Part shown: piece after piece, positions 11,890 through 24,222 of the stretch
Layout of the letters: the number at the start of each line of letters is the position of its first letter
How positions within the stretch are numbered: position 1 is the first letter of the stretch
Origin: Salminus brasiliensis
Taxonomy: Eukaryota; Chordata; Actinopteri; Characiformes; Bryconidae
Direction: 5' to 3'
DNA length: 64,000 nucleotides
NCBI RefSeq assembly: GCF_030463535.1
Contig: NC_132878.1
Location: forward strand, 29,262,261 to 29,326,260
Program-made: the position numbers and the translations under genes
Notes under the pieces: model-generated
The model's input: only the letters and a program-made list of their open reading frames with translations
What the model was told of the DNA's origin: nothing
The model's database searches: none

Positions 11890-12370
11890 TGTAATTTGGT
11901 GAGAAAAAGATTAGGACACCCTATGCCCTAATAACTGATATTTCCCCCCTTAACTGAAATAACTTCAGTTCAGAGGTTTTCTATAATGATCTACCAGTCT
12001 CTGACATCCACTGGGAGAAAGTTGTTCCCACTCCTCCATGCAGAATTCTTTCAGCTGTGTGACCCGTCAGCTTTAGTCTTTAGACAGAGGGTTTCACATC
12101 TTCCTCAAGCGACCTCTGATACAATACAACCTTCCTAGTGGATTCTGTGTTGGAGAGCTCTCCAGGCCCTACTGTAGAAAAGCATCCCCAAGCCATGACA
12201 TTTCCCCCTCCATGCTTCACAGCTGATATGGGTCCTTGTGCTCTTATGCTGGTGCTGGTTTACGCCAAACATGTGCTCTGTTACTGTATGAAAAGTGTGA
12301 AAAAAAGTGTATGATCTCTTTCTGGTGGTAGAAGCTGTTGACATTTTAGGATTGTTGGAGACTTATGCCG
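11890..12370 (-). mobile_element. Decayed Tc1-like element
   Basis: Read on the minus strand, about 12180-12225 gives a KHGGGNVMAWGC-like block typical of Tc1 transposase, with further degraded transposase-like sequence on both sides. Frames are broken. GTGAGAAAAAGATTAGGACA at 11900 resembles a Tc1-type terminal region. Confidence 0.6.
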
Positions 12371-12388
12371 AATGTTATCTATAACAAT

Positions 12389-12872
12389 CACTTTAGTATG
12401 GACAAAAGTATTGGGACACCTGCTCATTCATTGCTTCTTCTGAAATGAAGGGCTTTTTTTTGGAGTTACTGTCGCTACTGTCCAGGGAAGGTTTTTAATA
12501 GATTTCAGAGCAGAGCATTGCCGTGAGGATTTGATTGCATTCAGCGACAAGAGCATTATTAAAGTCAGGATGTTGGATGATCACCACCGCCCCAACCCCC
12601 CGGCCCCCCAGCCCCAACTCCCCAATATCATCCCAAAAGTATTGGATGGAGCACCATCCACCATTCCAGAGAACACAGGTCCACTGCTCCACAGCTCAGT
12701 GCTGGGAGGTTTATCTGCTCCCGAGAGTCCCATTCTATTGGCAATACTTCTCTACAGGGACTAGACAAGCTGTGTGTGTGCATTTGCACATCTGTGCCAG
12801 CAATGGGTGGAACTTAAAGTAGCTGATAGCATTCATTTGAAGCGGTGTCCACAAACATTTGGACATATAGTG
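12389..12872. mobile_element. Non-autonomous TIR element (MITE), most complete copy
   Basis: The left end reads TATGGACAAAAGTATTGGGA and the right end is the imperfect inverse, GGTGTCCACAAACATTTGGA followed by CATATAGTGTA. The 480-bp body has no coding capacity. Truncated relatives lie at 24035-24222, 49926-49975 and 54050-54430, showing a dispersed family. A Tc1/mariner-type origin is likely from the TA-rich ends. Confidence 0.75.
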
Positions 12873-12952
12873 TATATAATAAGCTGGCTGTGGACAGATG
12901 GTCCTGAGGGCTCCAGTAAAGGCTTTAACGACTGCAGGAGAGTGAAGCAGGA

Positions 12953-12997
<45 letters not shown>
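12953..12997. repeat. (GT)n microsatellite
   Basis: Interrupted GT run of about 20 units. Open frames over it are repeat translations. Confidence 0.9.
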
Positions 12998-13242
12998 TCA
13001 ATATTTCAGACAGTTTTAATTGCTTTCTGATGTTTCTGAGGCCACGTCTTTAAGCTACATGCCAAAGCCGGGACAGCCAAAAACGCATACAGCAAGATGA
13101 AGTACACTATCTCGCTCTCGCTTCCTCTCTGTCCTCCTCTCTATCCCATTCTCCTTCCCTCTCTCTACACCTCTGTCTTTTAACGCTTGTCTTTTTCGTT
13201 TGACTCTTTTTCCTCATTCTGTTCTTCATAATTCTTCATAAT

Positions 13243-13247
13243 GTTTA

Positions 13248-13281
<34 letters not shown>
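13243..13281. repeat. (CT)n microsatellite
   Basis: Nearly pure CT run inside a longer pyrimidine-rich stretch from about 13110 to 13350. Confidence 0.9.
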
Positions 13282-13282
<1 letters not shown>

Positions 13283-13549
13283 CACTGGTTCAGTTCACTC
13301 ACTTTCTCTCTTTCTCTCTTTCTGTCTGACTGTATCTCTCTCCCAGTTCAGCTTGTTTTAGTGAAGTCTGAGTGTTTGTTAGTGGCAGCTCTGTGTGTGT
13401 TTGTGCATGTGCTGAATTACTGCCAGCTCTTCTCTGGCCTGTCATCGCCCTTTCCCCCCATAATTGAGGTCAGATGCACTCAGACGCTCTTCAACACACC
13501 CCAAACAATAACACACACATACACAAACAGCACTCATCATCTGTAGCAG

Positions 13550-14050
13550 GGCTGCACAATATACAGATTTTATGCACTATCCAAATCCAACGCCCTGTAT
13601 CGGTGTATCCCTCCACCGTTAGTCAACATGTTCTTAATCCTGCGCTGTAATAAGGTCGCGTGCAGGCGTGTTTGGACTGTGAACAGATCTCACTCTCTAG
13701 CAGGGAGCGCGTCACACCAAGACCTCTCTGAATGACTGGTGATTTGTTTCATTATGCAGAGATCTTTTAAAACTTGGTGGAATTCCCCTTTATAATCAAA
13801 GAGTTTCTGCGTGTGGCGCAATTTCGTCGTTGCTAGGCCATCCTGACAGGATGTAGCTGTGAGCGTATTATCTTCTCCTGTGTTCTGGTTTCCTGCCCGC
13901 GGTACGCTTCATTATCGTATTGTTCTCAAGAAACGGCGCGTGTGTGTTTTCCTCTGAGTGTTGTACGTAATGTCCAGGAAAGCGTCAGATTTTCCTGCAT
14001 GGTTTAGGCCACGTGCAGCAGGCTGTAATTAGCTTCCGAAACATTTTCAG
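13550..14050. other. Non-repetitive island in fyn intron 1
   Basis: This block has higher GC and CpG content than its surroundings and no tandem structure. It contains an E-box CACGTG (about 14010), an RFX-like GTTGCTAGG (about 13830) and ETS-like GGAT/TTCC sites. It is a candidate regulatory element by composition only. Confidence 0.3.
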
Positions 14051-14057
14051 CCCTTCA

Positions 14058-14127
14058 GAAGATGTTGGCTGAAGCCCAGAAAAGCGGACCGAGCCTTTAA
14101 ACAGCACTTTCTAAAGGGCTGATCATC

Positions 14128-14161
<34 letters not shown>

Positions 14162-14611
14162 TAATAATACATTCATTCTTTTATTTACTTCTTCCAGGTC
14201 AGGGTCACAGTGGGTTCAGAGCCTACCTGCAATTATTGAGCGCAAGGCATGAATACCCCCAAGACAGGGCTCCAGTCCATCTCAAAATTAACAGCAAAAA
14301 CAATTATAATAATAATAATTATTATTATTATTATTATTGTCATATATTTAATATTTATTATATTTTATTACATATTTTTTAACATTCAGTAGAAGTTGGC
14401 TAAAACCCAGAGAAGCGGGAGCAAGCACTTGCAGCAAGCAAGGGCTGATCATAATAATAATAATAATAATAATAATACATTCATCTTTTTAATTTATTTC
14501 TTCCAGGTCAGGGTCACAGTGGGTTCAAAGCCTACCTGCAATTATTGGGTGCAAGGCATAAATACCCCCATCTCAGGATTAACAACAAAAACAATAATAA
14601 TAATAATAATA

Positions 14612-14644
<33 letters not shown>

Positions 14645-14690
14645 GTCATGTATTTTATATGTATTATATTTTATTATATATTTTTTTAAC
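14058..14690. repeat. Tandem duplication of an interspersed-repeat segment with AAT/ATT hairpins
   Basis: Copy 1 is about 14058-14386 and copy 2 about 14387-14690. Both contain CTTCCAGGTCAGGGTCACAG, a GCAATTATTG-GCAAGGCAT block and (AAT)n followed by (ATT)n. The shared core resembles a widespread fish repeat. The AAT/ATT junctions (14309-14337 and 14590-14644) are nearly perfect palindromes. Confidence 0.8.
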
Positions 14691-15201
14691 ATTATAAAAT
14701 GTTAATTATATAGCACATTTAATGCTAATCAAATTGCTCCTCAAACCTAGATGAAAAAAAAATCCAACTCCATACGGTTTGAGAAGAGTATGAGATGATT
14801 TCGCTGTGCAGTTAGTACTGTGCAACTAGTACTATGCGGTTAGTTAGTACTAACTGCATTGTACTAAGCTGCTATTCCTCTCAGTCTTTGTCAGTTGCGT
14901 GTGTTTGTTTTCTTAGCTGTCACTGAAGCGCTGTTGTGAAGGCATTATTACAGTGCGTGGTGCAGAAGAAGCAACAAACTTACTTTTTTCATCTTTGGTA
15001 GTTTTGAAAGCAATACACCTGGAGATGCAGAATCAGTGAGACGCTACCACGCTGAGACAAACTCAGCGAAGACTTTATTAACAGCATTAATTCAGTTGGA
15101 ATGCCATCACTGCTGCTTCCAACCTCGAACTTGGATACTACCTAGTAATCCTCATCATGAAACAAACCAACATCTAACATACTAATGGACTAATCCAGAC
15201 A

Positions 15202-15204
15202 ATG

Positions 15205-15240
<36 letters not shown>
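15202..15240. repeat. (AT)n microsatellite
   Basis: AT run with a central GTA interruption. Confidence 0.9.
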
Positions 15241-15496
15241 ACATTGGGGCGATTAGAAGACTCACAACTCACAAGAAGATCACACTGTTTCACCTATAAA
15301 AGGAAGCCAACAAAATGAAAGGAATCAAGACTAACTACCGGACAGCCTTGAGCCCAGAATACCTCCAATATGGTAAAAAATGCACTTCGGTTCTGTCAAT
15401 AACCGATTTTTAGCTCCGTAGTTTGTCTTATTCTACATATAATTAGAGGTTAGTGGTGGGGTTGTGTAGTAGTTGTAATCTTGTATGGGGTTTTTT

Positions 15497-15547
<51 letters not shown>
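15497..15547. repeat. (GT)n microsatellite
   Basis: GT run of about 24 units. The flanks at 15240-15490 and 15550-16150 show no recognisable gene. Confidence 0.9.
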
Positions 15548-15548
<1 letters not shown>

Positions 15549-16154
15549 AATTTCAATGGAATGCGTCTGGTGGCAGCTAACACATACTTGCTTGTATTGT
15601 TCACCTTGAGATGTACAGAGTTAGCCAGAGATTAACCTCCTTGCTTCATTCACACTCAAATTAGAGTCTAAACCTTATACTACTTTTGATACTGATTTTA
15701 AAGAGCAACCAATATCTGATATTATTTTCTGCATCTATTGTGTATTATAGACAGCTAGCCTTAATATAAGCTTTTACCTTTACCTTTAGTTTAGCTCTGG
15801 TTTCTCCTTTTGTTGTTTAGGTAACCTAGCCACCTTTTGCAAACTTCAGTGATTAATTAAATGCTGAATGTGGGAAACAGTTCAATCAAGAGACTGTTTT
15901 AGAGATACAGCACAGCTGCTACAGTACCTAGTTAGCATACTAGTCATATAAGAGTGTCATACACCCATATATTACATCATATCTATCACTGGCTTATATG
16001 TTAATGTCCATAAGACCATATATCTTCAGTTTATTAATGATCAATTATTGTAAGTGAGCTTAAAGGTACCGTTCTAAATAAAATTTCAAATTTCATACAT
16101 ATATACATGTATATATAATTAAAACTTTAATTTAAATTAAGTTTAATATTACTG

Positions 16155-16460
16155 TATGGTGGGGTATAAGCTTCCATTACTTGTTAGCTACATTATCCTT
16201 GTAGCTCCAGGGCTAATTGGTGGGGTATAAGCTTCCATTACTTGTTAGCTGCATTAGCCTTGTAGCTCCAGTGCTAATTGGTGGGGTATAAGCTTCCATT
16301 ACTTGTTAGCTGCATTAGCCTCATGACTCCAGGGTAAAACTAAAGAAGCATTAAACATATTTTTGCTGATCAACAACGTTTGAGGTGGGGTTGGTAGGGA
16401 AGGTTTGGGGGGAGTACTGGGGGAATTAGATTGTTCTCTGAACTATCGCTTTAATGTGCA
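16155..16460. repeat. Dispersed repeat with three internal 61-bp units
   Basis: Three tandem copies start at about 16157, 16219 and 16280, with the core TTCCATTACTTGTTAGCT followed by GCATTAGCC and GTAGCTCCAG. The end carries GAACTATCGCTTTAA. The same unit and terminal sequence recur at 51555-51940 in the fyn 3' UTR, and fragments lie near 45085, 43130 and 22745. Confidence 0.75.
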
Positions 16461-16579
16461 GTCCTCAGCTGCTGGTTGCGTCATCACTGTTGGATGCCGC
16501 TGGTCTGCAGTGCTGCGTGGGTGTGGACTCAACAATCACCCGCTCTGTGCTTCAGCGGCCAGAGAGCTGAAATCCACCC

Positions 16580-16791
16580 CGTTATGTGTGTGTGTGTGTC
16601 TGTGTCTGTGTGTTGTACAGGGGGCCTTTAGGCTGTAGAGCAGTTAGTAGTGTTGCCTTCAGAGACAGAATGTGGCATATGGTGAAAACCTGCTCAACAC
16701 ACACACACACACACACAGCCCTGGTGTTGGTGCAAACCTGCAGACCTGTTATGTTATCAAGATGTGCTGAGTGGTTAATGTTAGGGGTGGT

Positions 16792-16832
<41 letters not shown>
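16580..16832. repeat. Cluster of GT/CA microsatellites
   Basis: GT runs at about 16585-16612 and 16795-16830 and a CA run at about 16698-16717. Apparent frames across them encode only VCVC-type repeats. Confidence 0.85.
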
Positions 16833-16833
<1 letters not shown>

Positions 16834-16929
16834 AACAAAGGGGAAGATTTAGCCTTCTGTGTGATCTGTTTGTCTCTATCTTTCCAAACAAGCCAATTAG
16901 TTTAACTATTGGAGAAAAAAAATGATGTC

Positions 16930-18260
16930 ACGACCGCCATGAATGGATCTCTATAGGACTGTACTAATGTGTAAGAGAAAGCAATATATCTGTAAGAGAA
17001 AGCAGACAGTGATGCTTAATGGTAAAACATGAATGGACTTGAACTGATCTGTGAGGGAAATGAATAGTTGTCTATAGTATGTATAGTAGAGATGCACCAA
17101 TCCTATTTTAGTATTGGATATTGGTCTCGATATTACAAAAATTAGCTGGATTCTGCAGTCTTTTCACTTTAATTTGTTGGTGTAAGACTGCACTAAATGT
17201 TTAGATGTTTGCAATTTTTGATTGCTGCTTGTATGTTTGACCAAGTTCCGTATTTATTCTCAGGTTCAGCTGCTAGATTTCATTTTTGAATTGAATGCTA
17301 AAATTGTAAAAATACGATTGATTACTGTTTGTGTATTTGACAAAGTGAAGCTACTTATTTTCAGTTTTGGCTGATACATTTTATGTATTTGAATAGTTTT
17401 TAAGAAGACTCTTTAAGACTTTTTGATTTTGAATTTGAATGCTGTGTCAAGGTCCTGCACAATTGTTTATTTTTGTGACAAATTTTACAATTGTACAATT
17501 TAGTACATGTATATCTATGTGTTAATTTGTTATATTTTGTTTGTACAAAGTTAGTAAAGTAATGTTTAAGTCAATCCTGACGCCTTAAGTCTCTCCCACA
17601 TGGTGAGGTATATGGTTTATTAATTCAACAGTGGTATCGGACTGGTTTCGGGTATTGACCAATGTGCAAAGTTTATGTATCTGTATCAGTATCGGAACTG
17701 AAAAAGCCAGATCGGTGCATCCCTAATGTATAGCCTGAATGGCAGTCTATAGGAACTTTGACATAGGTTGCAGGAGGTTTAAGGATATGTCTGGGAAATA
17801 AATGGTGGAAAATCAAAGGTTGTATATAGAAAAAGCAATGGCAGTCTAATGGAAAAAAACTGGCAGTCTATTGGGAATTAATGGATCTCTCTGGGAAATA
17901 GTGAATCTGTCTATGGGAATCTATGTGAATCTCTGTCTGTGATGTCAGTCTATGGGAAATGAATTATGGGTTGCATTAGATTTATGGATTTCTGAATGAT
18001 TGTCTATAGTAAATAAATGGTAGTCTAATGGAAAGAACTGGCAGTTTATAGGGAATGAATAGATCTGTATGGGAAATCAGTGAATCTATGAGAAAAGAGT
18101 AGTTATCTATAGTAAGTGAATGGCAGTCTAGTGAAAGGAATGGATCTATTCATGTGTTTCTTACCCACCAGTACTGCCATGATCAGTTAATGGTCTTGTA
18201 AGTATGATAGGTATGGTGATCTATTGGAAATACCTTTTTGGGAAATGATATCTATGTGTG
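16930..18260. repeat. Degenerate repeat around ATGGCAGTCTATAGGAAATG
   Basis: Loose recurrences of GAATGGCAGTCTA, TATGGGAAATGAAT and GGATCTGT fill this stretch. They are interrupted by the hAT-type element at 17087-17725. It is probably an old minisatellite with no coding content. Confidence 0.55.
17087..17725. mobile_element. Non-autonomous hAT element with perfect 8-bp target duplication
   Basis: The left end is TAGAGATGCACCAATC and the right end is GATCGGTGCATCCCTA, inverse with two mismatches. The 8 bases on either side are identical, ATGTATAG at 17079-17086 and at 17726-17733. An 8-bp duplication is the hAT superfamily signature. The body is AT-rich with no transposase frame. Confidence 0.9.
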
Positions 18261-18670
18261 TGTGTGTCTGTGAGAGAGATAGAGAGAGAGAGAGAGAAAG
18301 AGAGAGTGGACAGTGTGTGTCTCCTTCAGCACTCCTTCAGGCCTTCACCCACTTCCCCTGTCAATCTGCTCCTCCACACGGGACACAGACACAAGACTCC
18401 TGTAACTGCACTATTCATCTGTCCTTTCCTCATCGTGCTCTCTCTCTCTCTTTCTCTCTGTCTCTCTCTCTCAGTGGGTGAGGGATGGTATGTGTTTTTC
18501 TCAGTTTTATGCTAATCATAATCTCCATGGCGGTTGATTGCACCCAGTGTTTTCATCATTTCGGGCTAAAACAGTAGAGATCACAGTGTGTGTGTGTGTG
18601 TTTGTGTGTGTGATGTTTGTAGGCTTTTAATGCACAAGTCAAGAATTTCTGTACTGCATCATGAATCCTA

Positions 18671-18725
<55 letters not shown>

Positions 18726-18735
18726 GCTTGTGTGT
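18247..18735. repeat. GT, GA and CT microsatellite cluster
   Basis: Adjoining (GT)n-(GA)n runs at 18255-18310 and 18670-18725, CT runs at 18438-18472 and a GT run at 18585-18612. The short frames here are repeat translations. Confidence 0.85.
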
Positions 18736-18799
18736 GTGTGTAACAGTGCTGCTTTGTGTTCAGATCACTGCCTCATTCAGCTACTTTACTGTGGCATTG

Positions 18800-19665
18800 G
18801 GGGTCAGTGAGGGCAGGAGGGCAGTTAAGGGCAGTTGGGGCAGCGAGGAGCAGTGAAAGCAGTGGGCAGTAGCAGTGATAGGCAGTGAGGGGCAACTGCA
18901 GGGCAGAAAGCAGCTATTGGGTGACAGTGAAGGGCAGCGAGGAGCATTGTGGTGGCAGCAAGGAGCAATTGGGTGGCAGTGAAGGGCAGCAAGAAGCAAT
19001 TGGTTGGCTGTAAATGGCAATGGGGCAGCGGCGGCAGTGAAAGGCAGTGAGAAGCAATATGGTGGCAGTGGGGGCAGCAAGGAGCAATTGGGTGGCAGGG
19101 AAGGTCAGCAAGAAGCAATTGGTTGGCTGTGAACGGCAGTGGGGCATCAAGGAGCAATTGGGCGGCAGTGACAGGCAGCAAGCAGCATTTGGGTGGCTGT
19201 GAATGGTAGTGGGGCAGAAAGGAGCAATTGGGTGGCAGTGAAGGGCAGCAAGCAGCAATTGGGTGGCTGCGAATGGTAGTGGGGGCAGAAAGGAGCAATT
19301 GGGTGGCAGTGAAGGGCAGCAAGCAGCAATTGGGTGGCTGTGAATGGTAGCGGGGGCAGCAAGAAGCAATTGGGTGGCTGTGAATGGTAGTGGGGGCAGC
19401 AAAAAGCAATTGGGTGGTTGTAAAGGGTAGTGGGGGCTGTGAGGAACAGTGGAAGGCAGTAAGGGAAAGTGAGGATGGCAGTTGGAAGGCTGTGAGGAAC
19501 AATTGGGTGCAAATGAAGGACAGTAAGGGCTGTGAGGAACAACTGGGTGCCAGTCAAGGGCAGTGGATGGCTGTGAGGAACAGTGAAGGTCTGTGAAGGA
19601 AAATGAGGACTAATGAAGTGCAGTGGAGGGCTGTGGGTGGCAAATGAAGGCAGTGAGGTAATTGA
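18800..19665. repeat. G-rich minisatellite, 31/40-bp alternating units
   Basis: Units share GAGCAATTGGGTGGCAGTGA and AGGGCAGCAA. In the regular central part successive GCAATT motifs are spaced 31, 40 and 31 bp, a 71-bp higher-order unit. The edges are more degenerate. The frames at 18781-19557 on the minus strand are translations of this array. Confidence 0.9.
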
Positions 19666-19669
19666 GTAA

Positions 19670-20265
19670 TTAGTTTATAGTAATTGAACTACACTCTGTG
19701 GGAATTGAAAGACAGTCGGTCAGAAGGAAATGGTAGGTTATGCGATTTTTTTTTATGGATTGCTGATGGAAACAAATGGCAGCACCAAATCAAGAACAGC
19801 AACAGGAGTGAGGATCAGCCTCATGTGTAGATGTGTAGATGTGTGTGATGTCTGAATGTGATATGTGCGGATGTCTGTATCAGACGGGTCCTGATTGTAG
19901 GCGTGTAGTTCTCTTGGCAGTTGACTTTGGTTGTTTAAATCAAAGTAACGATCTTAATGTGTTATGAAATATTAGTGATTGGAGCAAGAGGCTCCTGAGT
20001 TCAGCTTTAGAGGCTCATAAGAAAGTGGATTACTAAAGGATGTGTGCTCGCTATTATCATCATCATCAGCAGCATCACCTCTGAGGGTTAAAGGCTCTCT
20101 TTCTCAAACACACATGCACACCTTTCAAAGGAAGTGGTTTCAGACTCAGTAAAGGGTTGCCAGCAAAGCCTGCAGAATGTGTATGCACACACACACACTG
20201 CTGTGAATTGTATATGTGCTCAGTAGTTTGTACTGAGCCACATCCTGTTAATGAAGCACAGTCTG
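19670..20265. other. Intronic stretch without recognised feature
   Basis: Mostly unique-looking sequence with a short (CA)n at about 20189-20200. I see nothing functional in it. Confidence 0.4.
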
Positions 20266-20274
20266 CTTTACTCA

Positions 20275-21200
20275 GCAGTGAAACGAAACATTACTCGACA
20301 CTGAACACTTGACAGTCGTCACTGAACACTTGACACTCAATGCTGATGATAAACTTTCAGCACACTGAACTTTAAACGCCAGACACTGAATGCCTGACAC
20401 TAGACACTTAACACTGAACCTGTGACACTGGACACCCAATGCTTGACACTTACCATTGAACACTTGGTACTGAACACTCAACACTGGACACTTAACACTA
20501 TACATTCAATACTGTACGTTCAAAGCTTGAAACAGGACACTGAACACTGGAAACCTTAACACTGGATACTTGACACCAGACATTCAACGCTTGACAGCAG
20601 ACAGTAAACACTCAATATTAAGCACTGAACATTTGATACTGGACACTCAACACTGAACGTTTGACCCTGACCTTGTAATACTTAATAATAAGAACTCTCC
20701 ACACTGAATACTCAACACTGAACGTTGGCCCTGACACTGGAATACTCAATATTATACACTCAACACTGAATACTCAATACTCAACACTGGACACTTAACA
20801 CTGAACATTTGACACCAGGCACTTAACGCTTGACAGCAGACAGTGAACACTCAATATTCACCCCTGAACATTTGACCCTGACACTGGACACTGAATACTC
20901 AACACTAAACACTCAACACTAAATACTTAATACTAAACACACAACACTGGACCCTTAACACTGAACACTCGATCCTACACATTTAACACTGAACGTTTGA
21001 CCCTGACACTGGACACTGAATACTCAATACTAAACACACAACACTGAACCCTTAACACTGAACATTCAATACTGGAGACTCAGTGTTTGGCACTCAACAC
21101 TGAACGCTTGATACTGAACACTCACACTTTACACTGAACACAGGACACACTGCCCTGAACACTTGACTCTAAACACTCAAAACTGGACACTGGGTGGTGG
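20275..21200. repeat. Degenerate minisatellite of ACACTGAACACTC units
   Basis: Dozens of variants of CACTGAACACTCAACACTGG and ACACTTGACACT at roughly 9-10-bp sub-periodicity. No frame is preserved across it. Confidence 0.85.
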
Positions 21201-21630
21201 ACACTGATGTTAGCTCTGTCTCTGACCCTCAGCTCCTCAGTCTGAGAAAGTCAGTGAGGACGTGCTGAGCCTCCTCATGTAGCCTGTTGATGTTTACTTA
21301 TTTACACTTGCATCACCAATGCATGGATCTGCTGGGGTTTTGCACATTAGTGTAAATCTAGACGTGTGTTTACAATCTAGACACGCGTCATCACTGTATC
21401 CTTTAATACTGAATCTGTGAGAGGAGCGGCGGTCCACCACCCTGCTCAAGAACTTATGCTACACCCACCTCCACATTTCCCCTGATCTTCCAATCAGCTG
21501 CCAGCTCACCGATATTAAAGCACTTCTGCTTTTACAGCTATGCGAAATTCTCACTGACGCCAGTGCAAAATAGTAGTGAAGAAATCACATCCCTGATCAA
21601 AACATCCTCTGGAGTGTCTGGAGACAGAAA
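21200..21630. other. Intronic stretch without recognised feature
   Basis: No tandem structure and no gene-like frame. Confidence 0.35.
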
Positions 21631-21631
21631 A

Positions 21632-21803
21632 TGTGTGTGTGTGTGTGTGTGTGTGTCTATGTGTGTGTGTGTGTGTGTGTGTAGAGGAAGACATGGTTTG
21701 TCAGACAGAGTAAAAATCAGCTCTCTTACTGCTGACTTCAGCCAGACAGCTCTAAAAATACACATAACCTACAATTATAGTGCGCACACACACACACATA
21801 CAC
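21632..21803. repeat. GT and CA microsatellites
   Basis: GT runs at 21632-21683 and a CA run at 21783-21803. Confidence 0.85.
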
Positions 21804-21904
21804 AGCAGCCATGCAGGTCAGGGCTCCGGTAGCGGAGTGGGCAGAGCCCATATCCTCCATTTCTCCTGTATTTTATTTTATTCCCCCCTGAGCTCCACTT
21901 ACAA

Positions 21905-22155
21905 ACGCAAGAAAAAGTAAGTGAACCTTTAGGAATTATGTGGACGTCTGCATTGATTACTAATAAAGTTAGTTAAACATAAACATACGCTAAACTAATA
22001 ACACACAGTTGTACAGTTGTACTGTTCATGTCTTTTATTGAGCACATTGAGTAAACCTCCACAGTGCCGGCTAGAAAACAGTAAGTAAACCCCCTTTATT
22101 CAATAACTTGTAGATCCCCCTTTAGTGCCAGTCTGATTGGGCAGATATATGGTAC
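21905..22155. mobile_element. Tc1-like terminal-region remnant
   Basis: AAGAAAAAGTAAGTGAACCT and a second AGTAAGTAAACCCCC resemble terminal segments of fish Tc1-like elements. No transposase remains. Assignment rests on recalled similarity. Confidence 0.4.
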
Positions 22156-22184
22156 AAACTTTGTTACTTGTTGGTAGGGCTGCA

Positions 22185-22640
22185 ACAAAGGACTATTTTG
22201 ATAGTCCAATAATCTGTACATTATTGAAATGAATAATCGATTATTCAGATCATAATCCTTCAATTTAGCTTAAGGTAGTTTCATGCTTTTGCCAGCTAAC
22301 AATGCAGACAATAAAGATGAATATCTTAAGTTCACTGTTTTAATAAACTGTCCTGATTCAATATTAAAGATTAAAAGAAAAAAGGGAGACAAATGTGAAA
22401 CAGTAATTTTAGCTTCCAGCATGAAAGTATTTTGGGTTACTTCTTTTTTTGGATTAGTGATGATCTGGCCAGAACCACAGTATCATCAACCTTCCTCTGC
22501 CTGTGGCGTAACCAGCAAGCTGATTGGCTCTTTTTGTTGAAAGGCGGGGCTTTATCTGTAATCAGCAAGCTGACTGGCTCTTTTTGATGAAGGGCGGGAC
22601 TTGATCTGTAGCAAGTAAGCAGATTGCAGGACTTGATCTA
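22185..22640. repeat. Interspersed-repeat debris
   Basis: GGGCTGCAACAAAGGACTAT and AATAATCGATTATTCAGAT at 22187-22260 resemble one end of a common fish DNA-transposon family. At 22505-22640 a segment of about 57 bp (CAGCAAGCTGATTGGCTCTT) is tandemly repeated about 2.5 times. Confidence 0.45.
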
Positions 22641-22921
22641 TAAACAGACAGCATGTTGGGTATTATGTATGATCTCCTCATTTATAACATTTCTGACCTA
22701 ACTTACTTACACCAGTGCTAACCGGTGAGTGTACATTTCTTGTACTGGGAGAATTAGATTTTTGAGTGAACTGTCGCTTTAACGTCCCCCTGTTCAGTAT
22801 AGACACCACTGGAATGTAGTTATGAGGCAGATGTGATGGGTTTCAGCAAGACTCAGAAGTTTTTTTAGAGCTCTAATTTGAAGGTACAGTTCTTTAATTT
22901 AGGTTCATTATAGAGTTAGCA

Positions 22922-22924
<3 letters not shown>

Positions 22925-22961
<37 letters not shown>
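22925..22961. repeat. (GT)n microsatellite
   Basis: Pure GT run of about 18 units. Confidence 0.92.
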
Positions 22962-23239
22962 ATGTTTCTCGTCTTCTACACGAGTAAGATGTAAATGAAT
23001 ATGGAGATGCATAGGCCAGCGTTACTGTGGTAACATGGGGATGGGGTGATCCTGGGTGTAATGTGATGATGATTCTCTGTTAGTGATGTTGAGTGAGTGC
23101 TGCTTAGTTCATCTTTCTCTCTTTTAATCTCCACCCCTCCCCACCACACACACACATACACACTCCTCATTACTGCAGCCAGAAATAACTATAGAGAAAA
23201 GCAGGAGGAAATGGAGAGAGAGAGAGTTCCATTTTAAGA

Positions 23240-23570
23240 TTAATGACGTGTTTCCTTTCAGTAGCCCTGCCCTCTTTTGACTAGTTTTAGTTCCCTTTAG
23301 TAGTCCCATCTGATAGCCCCACCCATTTTAAGTAGGCTTAGTTCTATCTGTTAGTCCCACCACTTTTTGAGTAGTCTTGGTTCCATCTGATAGTTCTACC
23401 ATAGTTTTAGTGCCCTCTGGTAGTCCCACCGCCTTTACATGGTCTTGGTTCCCCTGGTAGTCCCACCCTCCTTTTAAGTAGTCCATCTGGAAGTCTTACC
23501 TGCTTTTGACTAGTCATGGTTCATTCCACTAGGCCTGCCCTTTTTAAGTAGTCTTGGTGTTTTCCAGAAG
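23240..23570. repeat. Degenerate repeat of TAGTCCCACCC units
   Basis: Irregular recurrences of TTAGTTCC-TCTGATAGTCCCACC at about 50-60-bp spacing. No gene seen. Confidence 0.6.
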
Positions 23571-23676
23571 GGGAAAAATGCTTAAAGCTTTGTAATTGAA
23601 TTTTCTGCCCGGTACAAAAATATTAGTAATATTTTGATTTCACATTACATGTACAAAAACTGTGTTACCATTCCTT

Positions 23677-23679
<3 letters not shown>

Positions 23680-23730
<51 letters not shown>

Positions 23731-23778
23731 TTTTTTTTCTCTCTCTCTCTCTCTCTCTTTTTTTCTCTCTCTCTCTGT
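23680..23778. repeat. (CT)n/(T)n microsatellite
   Basis: CT runs on both sides of a poly-T run. Confidence 0.92.
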
Positions 23779-24034
23779 GTGAAACTGCATGCTCAGCATT
23801 TAGTGGCATGCCGGGTAATGACTACAGGACTGAAAACATCAAAGCACTTCAGTGTGCATAAATGTGTGTGTGTGTGTGTATGTGTATTCCTCTGTCAGAT
23901 CTCAGTAGTGTACTACTGCAGAGGGGATGAAGAGAGCATATCATTAGTGAAGACAGCAGTTAGCTCCACCCATTCTTCTAAAATCAAGAGTACTAATAGT
24001 GAGTCCATAGAGCGCACCAGTTGCTCCTAATGCT

Positions 24035-24222
24035 ATAGGGCTTTATACCCCTCTAGCCCACACTTGGCATTGGGCATGCTGACCTTAGGCTTGTGGCACT
24101 CTAGAGTGGGTCGTTCTATTGGTCAGTGCTTTTCTATAGAGATTACTGAAGCAGTGTGAACACTTGTGAAGCAGCTGAATTCACTCATTAGAATGGCTGT
24201 CCGGATACTTTGGACAGTTTGT
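24035..24222. mobile_element. Degenerate partial copy of the 12389-type MITE
   Basis: Contains CCCCTCTAGCCCACACTTGG, matching the copy at 54225-54250 nearly base for base, and an end resembling CATTAGAA-GGTGTCC-TTTGGACA. Confidence 0.55.

Noticed and set aside
18781..19557. Proline/leucine/cysteine-rich minus-strand proteins
   Set aside because: Three overlapping frames over the same 31/40-bp minisatellite; no domain.
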